Shown here: piece after piece, positions 59,133 through 64,000 of the stretch | How the letters are laid out: each line of letters begins with the position of its first letter | Numbering within the stretch: the stretch's first letter is position 1 | Notes under the pieces: model-generated | The model's input: the letters and a program-made list of their open reading frames with translations, nothing else | Told to the model about the DNA's origin: nothing | The model's database searches: none | Assembly (NCBI GenBank): GCA_902582605.1 | Contig: CACHSP010000002.1 | Span: forward strand, 1 to 64,000 | From: an uncultured Pelagibacteraceae bacterium | GTDB taxonomy: Bacteria; Pseudomonadota; Alphaproteobacteria; Pelagibacterales; Pelagibacteraceae | DNA: 64,000 nucleotides | Direction: 5' to 3' | Program-made: the position numbers and the translations under genes

Positions 59133-61661
59133 ATGTGGAAGTTTATTAAGTATAGTTTCAATAAAGCATTTGAAAAAGATTTGTTATATTTGATTATCTT
59201 TTTTTTATTCTTAAGTTTTATTGGTGTTACTGTCATATCTACTTTAATTTTTGTTTTACAAGAGTTAGGAGTTTTATCTGAAAATAATTTTTACACAGAA
59301 ACTTTATGGCAAGGATTTAGATTATTTTTTGTTACTGAAGCATTTTTTAGTTTAGATGATAAAAATACTTTTTTAGATTATTTCTTCAAATTCAATATAA
59401 CTATATTTGGAATTTTAATTTTTTCATCAATCATAGGTATAATTACTAATTTAATATCAAACAGGATTGAAGAATTACGAACTGGTAAAACTAAAATAGA
59501 AGAGGAAAATCACATAATATTTTTTAATTTTAGTAGAAGATTAATTCCTCTCTTAACTGAACTTTGTAAAGCTTATGAAAATGAGAAACAATCTTTTGTT
59601 GTTGTTTCGAATGAGGAACCTTTGGTTGTAATGGAGAAAATAAAAAATGTAATCAAAATTCCAAAAAACATAACTATTCTTGCAAGAAAAGGATACGCTT
59701 GGCAAAAAAGTTTATTAGATAAAATTAATTTGGAAAAAGCTAAACAAGTAATAATTTTAAAGCCTGATATTAATGAATTGTTTAAAACAGAAATGGATTG
59801 TGATGTCGAAGTAGGTAAAAGTGTTTCATCGATTATCGGTTCCAAAGAATATAATAAAAAACCTTGTAAAATTTTCAGTGAGTTTCATAATGAAAAATCA
59901 GGTCTTTCTCATCTTATGTTTAGCATGGATATTTGGGGTAAAAAAATTGGCAAGGTAGGAAATGATTATGTGCCAGAACTTGTCAGTTCACAGGAATTAA
60001 AAAGTGATATTTTATCTCAATGTACAAACACACCAGATCTAACTGAAATATATGATAATCTTTTTGGCTATGAAGGTTCAGAGATATATTTTGTTGATCC
60101 AGATAAATCAAAATTTAAAGAAGTTTTAAATAAAAACATTGGTAAAAATATTAAAGATTTAAATAGATTATGTGATAATATAATTGTAATTGGTTTTTTT
60201 TATAAAGATCAAAACAAAAATAAAGTCCTTAATAAGATTTTTTTAAATACCCCAATTAACTTTCCGCTGACAAAAAACTTTGGAATTATCTGTATAGCTG
60301 AAAATGAGGATCAAATAATAAAAGAATTAAATGAATTAGAAAGTCACGAAAAAGAGGTAAAAGATATCGATCCAAATTTTAAACAAGATGATCAAGATCT
60401 CAACATTTCTCTTTTAGATTTTAGTAAGGAAAAAAATAAAGAATATCTTACAAAAATTGTTGGAAAATTGGTTAGCTCAAATTATTACAATAATCTAAAA
60501 AAAATTGATATTTATCATAATGAAAAAGTTGACGAACTTAATAATATTAATTTTTCAACAAAGATTAATTCTTCTGAAGAAAATGAATTAATTAATTTAG
60601 GTATTATTTTCCACAGGATTGATACAGATCATGAGCATTATTATAAATTTCAAGTGTATAAGGTTAATCAAAATTCGCCTTTATATTCAAAGATCAAACC
60701 TGCTGATGAAATTCTTAATATTATAAAAAAAAAAGATTTGAAAAAAAATTTGGATGAAAAAGAATATTGTATTTATACAAAATGGGCAGGAGGCACTGAA
60801 AACAAATTTAAAATAAAATTAAATAATATTTTGAATGAAAATAATGAAATTATAATAATCTTGAAAAAATATGATACTGGAAAAATTGAATTTTTAGAAA
60901 TTTCAAAAACAGAAGTATTAGATTGCAAAACAAAAATTTTAAAAGAATTTGACAAAATTGAATCAAAAAAGAAAAGTTTCCAAGAAGATATTAAAATAAA
61001 TACTATACAAAAAAATTTAGATAAACTTTCTGAAGATATTACTAATATAGACAAAGTTCTTGATTATAATAAAGAATTTGAACAGAGTAATTGTATCATT
61101 TTATTAAATGAGTCTAATCAACAAATACAAAAATTTAGAGAAAATCCTATAGAAGATCATGCGATGATTAACAACTTTGTTGGATTTTCAAGGATATTAA
61201 ATGATCAATCTTTGATTACCGAAGTTAATGGGTATCGAACTAAAAAGATATTGGAAGATTTTAAATATAAATATTTCAGCCCAACTATTGGAAATGATGT
61301 TGTAGAAATAAACTCTATTATTAGTAAATATATTGCTGCAGCAACATTTGATATGAATAATTCTGATTTAATAAACTTATTATTTAAACGGGCTCATACA
61401 TTAAAATCCCACACATTATTAGACAAGTCATTAACAACAACATTTTGTGAGCTTGAAAAATACTTTCAAAGCAAAAATGAGGTCTTAATTGGTATTATTG
61501 ATTATGATTTTTATTTATCAAAAAGAAAAATTAAAAGTATTTCCATTAACCCAGAACAAAAAAAACAAATTGATTTAGACGAGGGAGATCGATTAATTAC
61601 AATTGCAAACTTCAATGACTTAGAGATGATTAAAGGTAATAGACATTTACATATTTTATAA
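59133..61661 (+). CDS. CASTOR/POLLUX-like ion channel protein
   Basis: An 842-residue protein with two transmembrane helices near the N-terminus (about 19-45 and 85-110), separated by a possible pore segment (FRLFFVTEAFFSLDD). The helix-2 exit GIITNLISNRIEELRTGKTKIEEENHIIFFNFSRR matches the CASTOR/POLLUX/SYM8 channels (EENHxxxxxxS and following nucleotide-binding domain). The large C-terminal part should be regulatory RCK-like domains (VVVSNEEPLVVMEKI, VIILKPDINELF). It is co-directional with the nuclease gene. The ion and function are unknown; plant relatives conduct Ca or K. Confidence 0.78.
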   Translation: MWKFIKYSFNKAFEKDLLYLIIFFLFLSFIGVTVISTLIFVLQELGVLSENNFYTETLWQGFRLFFVTEAFFSLDDKNTFLDYFFKFNITIFGILIFSSIIGIITNLISNRIEELRTGKTKIEEENHIIFFNFSRRLIPLLTELCKAYENEKQSFVVVSNEEPLVVMEKIKNVIKIPKNITILARKGYAWQKSLLDKINLEKAKQVIILKPDINELFKTEMDCDVEVGKSVSSIIGSKEYNKKPCKIFSEFHNEKSGLSHLMFSMDIWGKKIGKVGNDYVPELVSSQELKSDILSQCTNTPDLTEIYDNLFGYEGSEIYFVDPDKSKFKEVLNKNIGKNIKDLNRLCDNIIVIGFFYKDQNKNKVLNKIFLNTPINFPLTKNFGIICIAENEDQIIKELNELESHEKEVKDIDPNFKQDDQDLNISLLDFSKEKNKEYLTKIVGKLVSSNYYNNLKKIDIYHNEKVDELNNINFSTKINSSEENELINLGIIFHRIDTDHEHYYKFQVYKVNQNSPLYSKIKPADEILNIIKKKDLKKNLDEKEYCIYTKWAGGTENKFKIKLNNILNENNEIIIILKKYDTGKIEFLEISKTEVLDCKTKILKEFDKIESKKKSFQEDIKINTIQKNLDKLSEDITNIDKVLDYNKEFEQSNCIILLNESNQQIQKFRENPIEDHAMINNFVGFSRILNDQSLITEVNGYRTKKILEDFKYKYFSPTIGNDVVEINSIISKYIAAATFDMNNSDLINLLFKRAHTLKSHTLLDKSLTTTFCELEKYFQSKNEVLIGIIDYDFYLSKRKIKSISINPEQKKQIDLDEGDRLITIANFNDLEMIKGNRHLHIL

Positions 61662-61678
61662 AAAGAAAGGAACATTAA

Positions 61679-61804
61679 ATGAAAAACAATAGATCAAAAC
61701 TAGAGAGAAAACTTGATGAAGTAAATCACACTATGGAACTCATAAGAACCATAGTTCCTGTAATTATATTGATAGTTCAATTAATTATTTTAACAAAAAT
61801 TTAA
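61679..61804 (+). CDS. 41-residue single-span membrane protein, unknown
   Basis: A short ORF with a good ribosome-binding site (AAAGGA six bases before the ATG). It encodes a charged helix (KLERKLDEVNHTMELIR) followed by a C-terminal membrane span (IVPVIILIVQLIIL). It fits exactly between the channel gene and the next gene, with five bases to the latter. It may be a small channel-associated subunit, but this is a guess. Confidence 0.55.
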   Translation: MKNNRSKLERKLDEVNHTMELIRTIVPVIILIVQLIILTKI

Positions 61805-61809
61805 TTTTT

Positions 61810-62349
61810 ATGATGAAAAAAAAATTTATTGATTTTATGACTAGCGAGGAAACCTCAGGAGAAGTTGAAGGAATTTTCAATGAATTTAAGAAACTGTTTT
61901 ATGAAGTAAAACTTGGTTTCAATCATGCTTTAGTATTGACTAATACTTCCAATGGAAGAAAATGGGTTTCTTCTACCAATAATTTAAAAAAAAGACGTAA
62001 ACATTTAGAGGGTGTGCTAAAGGATAAAAATAGAAAACGTGGTTGGCATGAACCATGGATAATTACTTTTGGAAATTTAGGTGATGATATTATTGATAAA
62101 GTTAACATTCAAGAATTTGAAGACATTGGCAAAATACCAAATAAAGAATTTATTGATATGTCTATTCCACAGGGTCAAATAGATAACATTAGAGATAAAT
62201 TTATTAAGCTTGTTGCAAAGTATATTGCGGAGTTAAATTTATTAAATGGAATTGAAATAAGAAAATTAATAGATGATCATTTTAAATCTGATCAAAAAAA
62301 TCTTCCACTTAGAACAATTATTAATTCTATAGACAATTACGTGAAATAG
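61810..62349 (+). CDS. Unknown protein, possible degenerate GIY-YIG domain
   Basis: A 179-residue protein. The stretch HALVLTNTSNGRKWVSSTNNLKKRRKHLEGVL, then HEPWIITFGNLGDDIID, follows the order of a GIY-YIG domain: HAL replaces GIY, WVS replaces YIG, and NNLKKR keeps the conserved arginine region. The catalytic motif is therefore lost, and a binding or inhibitory role would be more likely than cleavage. The gene before GIY-YIG (62401) may be its relative. The dyad site 3 begins inside its last codons. Confidence 0.55.
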   Translation: MMKKKFIDFMTSEETSGEVEGIFNEFKKLFYEVKLGFNHALVLTNTSNGRKWVSSTNNLKKRRKHLEGVLKDKNRKRGWHEPWIITFGNLGDDIIDKVNIQEFEDIGKIPNKEFIDMSIPQGQIDNIRDKFIKLVAKYIAELNLLNGIEIRKLIDDHFKSDQKNLPLRTIINSIDNYVK

Positions 62350-62366
62350 GAACTAAGTCATTTCAC
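62341..62366 (+). promoter_or_regulatory. GTGAAA-N14-TTTCAC dyad, site 3 (GIY-YIG gene)
   Basis: GTGAAA at 62341-62346 and TTTCAC at 62361-62366, 14 bp apart. The first arm lies in the last codons of the upstream gene. The tail TAACAATATTTGTAATT leads to the ATG at 62401, 34 bp after the dyad. Distance to the start codon is identical to site 4. Confidence 0.72.
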
Positions 62367-62400
62367 TAACAATATTTGTAATTTATATTATATTTAAGAT

Positions 62401-62952
62401 ATGAAAACTCAATTAAATATGAAAAAAAACTTAGATAAATTTATACCCATTACTAAAGTTGTTGATTATTGCCCCCCAAAATTTGTAGATAATTGGGATG
62501 GTAGTTTTAACAAAATAAAAATTGGTAAAACATATTATTTTAGACCAAATAAAGAATTTTCAAATTTTAAATTAAAGATTAATGAAAATAATCTTTTAAA
62601 TTTGAAAACTAATTCAGAGGGTATTTATGTAATTGTTGATAAGTATTTAAAATATTTTTATATTGGTAAAACTTTATCAAATATTAAACAAAGACTTGGA
62701 TCTCATATTCAAAAATTAACTAGCACGAATAATAACAAAAATACTACCCCCAAAAAGTGGCAGAAAATTTCTTTTGAAAGATATAAAAAATTAGGGAAAG
62801 AAAGTGTTAATCTTAATGATTTATTTATCAATTTTTATCATAGAGATGGCGACTCTACGATTAGCTTGGAACAATTCGAAAATTTAATTTACAAAGAGTA
62901 TAAAGAAAGTTTTTCTGACTATACTTTTTTAAATGATCCAAGGGCTCTATAA
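62401..62952 (+). CDS. GIY-YIG nuclease-domain protein
   Basis: A 183-residue protein with a clear GIY-YIG core: GIYVIVDKYLKYFYIGKTLSNIKQRLGSHIQKL (GIY at about 79, YIG at about 92, catalytic Arg in KQRLGSH). The metal-binding Glu is probably in LEQFENLIYKEY. Other short GIY-YIG proteins include homing-type, repair and phage-defence nucleases; no DNA-binding domain of a homing endonuclease is visible. It has its own dyad promoter element (site 3). Confidence 0.82.
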   Translation: MKTQLNMKKNLDKFIPITKVVDYCPPKFVDNWDGSFNKIKIGKTYYFRPNKEFSNFKLKINENNLLNLKTNSEGIYVIVDKYLKYFYIGKTLSNIKQRLGSHIQKLTSTNNNKNTTPKKWQKISFERYKKLGKESVNLNDLFINFYHRDGDSTISLEQFENLIYKEYKESFSDYTFLNDPRAL

Positions 62953-62965
62953 AAATATTGATTAA

Positions 62966-63244
62966 TTATTTTAACTCATCTCCAGGATAATTTTCTTTAA
63001 ACCAATTTTCCACAGAAGAATAAAATTTATCATCCTCATCATTTGAAAGATGTGCAAATATCGATCCAGGACTAGGCATTTCTTCCTCGTCACCTCCATT
63101 TTCATCCATTAGGTCTTTTTTTGCTCCATCGTATGCCTTAGGAAATTTACTTTTTAAAAACTCAATTACTTCCTCCTCAATGCCATCAGCATGCATATCG
63201 TAGTTTTCACAAAATTTATTATATCTATCATAATCTTTAGACAT
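62966..63244 (-). CDS. Small acidic hypothetical protein
   Basis: A 92-residue, strongly acidic protein (ADGIEEEVIEFLKSKFPKAYDGAKKDLMDENGGDEEEMPSPG). No membrane segment or known domain. It is divergent from the basic 71-residue protein gene at 63325 across dyad site 4. An acidic/basic pair under one operator could be partners, but this is only suggestive. Confidence 0.6.
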   Translation of the reverse strand: MSKDYDRYNKFCENYDMHADGIEEEVIEFLKSKFPKAYDGAKKDLMDENGGDEEEMPSPGSIFAHLSNDEDDKFYSSVENWFKENYPGDELK

Positions 63245-63264
63245 GATTTATCTTAAAATAATTA

Positions 63265-63290
63265 GTGAAACAGATCAATAGTCACTTCAC
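63265..63290. promoter_or_regulatory. GTGAAA-N14-TTTCAC dyad, site 4 (acidic / basic small genes)
   Basis: GTGAAA at 63265-63270 and CTTCAC at 63285-63290 (one mismatch to TTTCAC), 14 bp apart, in the 80-bp gap between divergent genes starting at 63244 and 63325. It is 20 bp from the minus-strand ATG and 34 bp from the plus-strand ATG. The plus tail TAACATTATTTCATAATT matches site 3 closely. Confidence 0.7.
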
Positions 63291-63324
63291 TAACATTATT
63301 TCATAATTAGTTTAAAGTCTAAAT

Positions 63325-63540
63325 ATGAAAACATTTAAACCTTTTAAAATAAAAAAATACAAACCTTTCAAGTTCAAGATAAAAAAGAGACCTGTCTATA
63401 AACCAATACGTGTAAAAAAGCCTAAACCTCCAAAGAGAGGTCGATGGTTAAAAAATGGAACTATTCAGCACATGAAAGTTACTGCATCAGGTAGGCGTTA
63501 TTGGACACCAAAACTAATTAAACACAACTTAACAATTTAA
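63325..63540 (+). CDS. Very basic 71-residue protein, unknown
   Basis: A small protein with a Lys/Pro/Phe-rich, strongly basic N-terminus (FKPFKIKKYKPFKFKIKK) and a tidier C-terminal part (KRGRWLKNGTIQHMKVTASGRRYWTPKL). It could bind nucleic acid. The partial ORF at the window end begins with the same four residues (MKTF) and is similarly basic. It is preceded by dyad site 4 and followed by a membrane protein after eight bases. Confidence 0.6.
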   Translation: MKTFKPFKIKKYKPFKFKIKKRPVYKPIRVKKPKPPKRGRWLKNGTIQHMKVTASGRRYWTPKLIKHNLTI

Positions 63541-63548
63541 TAATAAAT

Positions 63549-63929
63549 ATGATTAAAAACAAAAATACCTTAGCATTATTTCTTTTTATTCCTGCGGGAT
63601 TATTAATTATTTCTAATTTGATTGCTTTTACTGCAGGATTTGACGCATTTGTTAAAATGATAATTTGTTTTTCCTCAGGAACAATTATCTTTTATGGATT
63701 TAAATCAGCAAAAGGAATAAATGAAACAATAATAATTTTTTCCTTAATTTTAATTTTATTTAATCCAGTATTTCCAATTCATCTAGAGAAAGAACTTTGG
63801 TTACCTATTAATCTTTTAACCAGTGGTATTTATATTTATGGTTATTTTAATGTTTTAGAAAACACCAAAGTTTCATCAAGTAAAAAATTTGAGGAAGATA
63901 AAGAATTATTTGAATTAATTAATAGATAA
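63549..63929 (+). CDS. Small four-helix membrane protein, DUF6804-like
   Basis: A 126-residue protein with four hydrophobic helices. The end of helix 3 and start of helix 4 read FNPVFPIHLEKELWLPINLLTSGIY, close to the FNPxxPIHLxxELWxxID pattern I associate with the DUF6804 family. The family assignment is from recall. It is co-directional with the basic protein gene upstream. Function unknown. Confidence 0.68.
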   Translation: MIKNKNTLALFLFIPAGLLIISNLIAFTAGFDAFVKMIICFSSGTIIFYGFKSAKGINETIIIFSLILILFNPVFPIHLEKELWLPINLLTSGIYIYGYFNVLENTKVSSSKKFEEDKELFELINR

Positions 63930-63970
63930 AATTAATCTTACTAATCTAAAAGAAAATGTTACAATAAAAT

Positions 63971-64000
63971 ATGAAAACGTTTAAAGTAAGAGTAAGACTT
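63971..64000 (+). CDS. Start of a basic protein gene, cut by the window end
   Basis: Only ten codons are visible (MKTFKVRVRL). The start resembles that of the basic protein at 63325 (MKTFKPFKI), and the ATG is placed 41 bp after the preceding stop. Nothing more can be said. Confidence 0.4.
   Translation, partial: MKTFKVRVRL

Noticed and set aside
58083-63290. CRISPR array or tandem repeat interpretation of the GTGAAA/TTTCAC motifs
   Set aside because: The four copies are separated by kilobases and lie next to start codons; there are no regular spacers and no cas operon. A Cas4-like nuclease alone is not evidence of CRISPR.
54025-64000. Prophage or integrated element
   Set aside because: No integrase, terminase, capsid, tail or attachment repeats were seen; the tRNA gene is 13 kb away with no duplicated end. 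The CII-like resemblance of the 57594 protein alone is not enough.

Overview
The window is AT-rich, very densely packed chromosome from what looks like a free-living marine alphaproteobacterium of the SAR11 (Pelagibacterales) type. The evidence is gene content and style: short or overlapping gene junctions, many binding-protein-dependent transporters (TRAP, TTT, polar amino acid ABC, taurine ABC), a dimethylglycine/sarcosine dehydrogenase-like enzyme, the methylcitrate cycle, and an AT-driven codon and residue bias (Lys, Asn, Ile). There is no rRNA, transposase, integrase or CRISPR array, and I see one tRNA.

Region by region. 1-3.4 kb: propionate oxidation (prpD partial, prpB, prpC). 3.4-7.1 kb: a methyltransferase and class I ribonucleotide reductase (nrdAB) behind a pair of NrdR-type boxes. 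7.1-12.2 kb: a phosphohexomutase, a long charged coiled-coil protein, a GNAT-like unknown and two TauE/SafE exporters. 12.2-17.3 kb: DusA, a TRAP transporter and a class III CoA-transferase. 17.3-22.9 kb: RNA polymerase omega, an MFS carrier and small oxidoreductases and hydrolases. 22.9-29 kb: glycosyltransferases around a TctCBA tripartite carrier with an AbrB-type membrane protein. 29-33 kb: a creatinase-like M24 enzyme and an amino-acid ABC system without a local ATPase. 32.9-37.1 kb: a compact polyamine/methylthioadenosine module (AdoMet decarboxylase-spermidine synthase fusion, class II aldolase, mtnA, mtnP, divergent apt). 37-40.6 kb: surface-sugar genes. 40.6-43.2 kb: tRNA-Met, two small tail-anchored proteins, a double winged-helix protein and a BASS transporter. 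43.2-54 kb: organosulfonate/methylamine metabolism (DMGDH-like, ald, tpa-like aminotransferase, tauABC, an Ldh2-family dehydrogenase, a phosphate acyltransferase).

54-64 kb is different: short unknown genes, lipoproteins, a type IV pilin-like protein, a DUF4116 repeat protein, a Cas4/RecB-like nuclease, a CASTOR/POLLUX-like channel, one clear and one apparently degenerate GIY-YIG protein, and several small ORFs. This is the accessory (probably hypervariable) part. The most interesting hidden signal here is a dyad, GTGAAA-N14-TTTCAC, found four times with exactly the same 26-bp span, each time in front of accessory genes and in three cases between divergent genes. It suggests a local regulon joining the pilin/lipoprotein operon, nuclease genes and small proteins.

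A second recurring pattern is in the transport operons: in all four (TRAP, Tct, amino acid ABC, taurine ABC) the binding-protein gene comes first and is separated from the membrane subunits by an RNA hairpin. Two of these hairpins are entangled with the start signals of the downstream gene (dctQ ribosome-binding site, tctB start codon).
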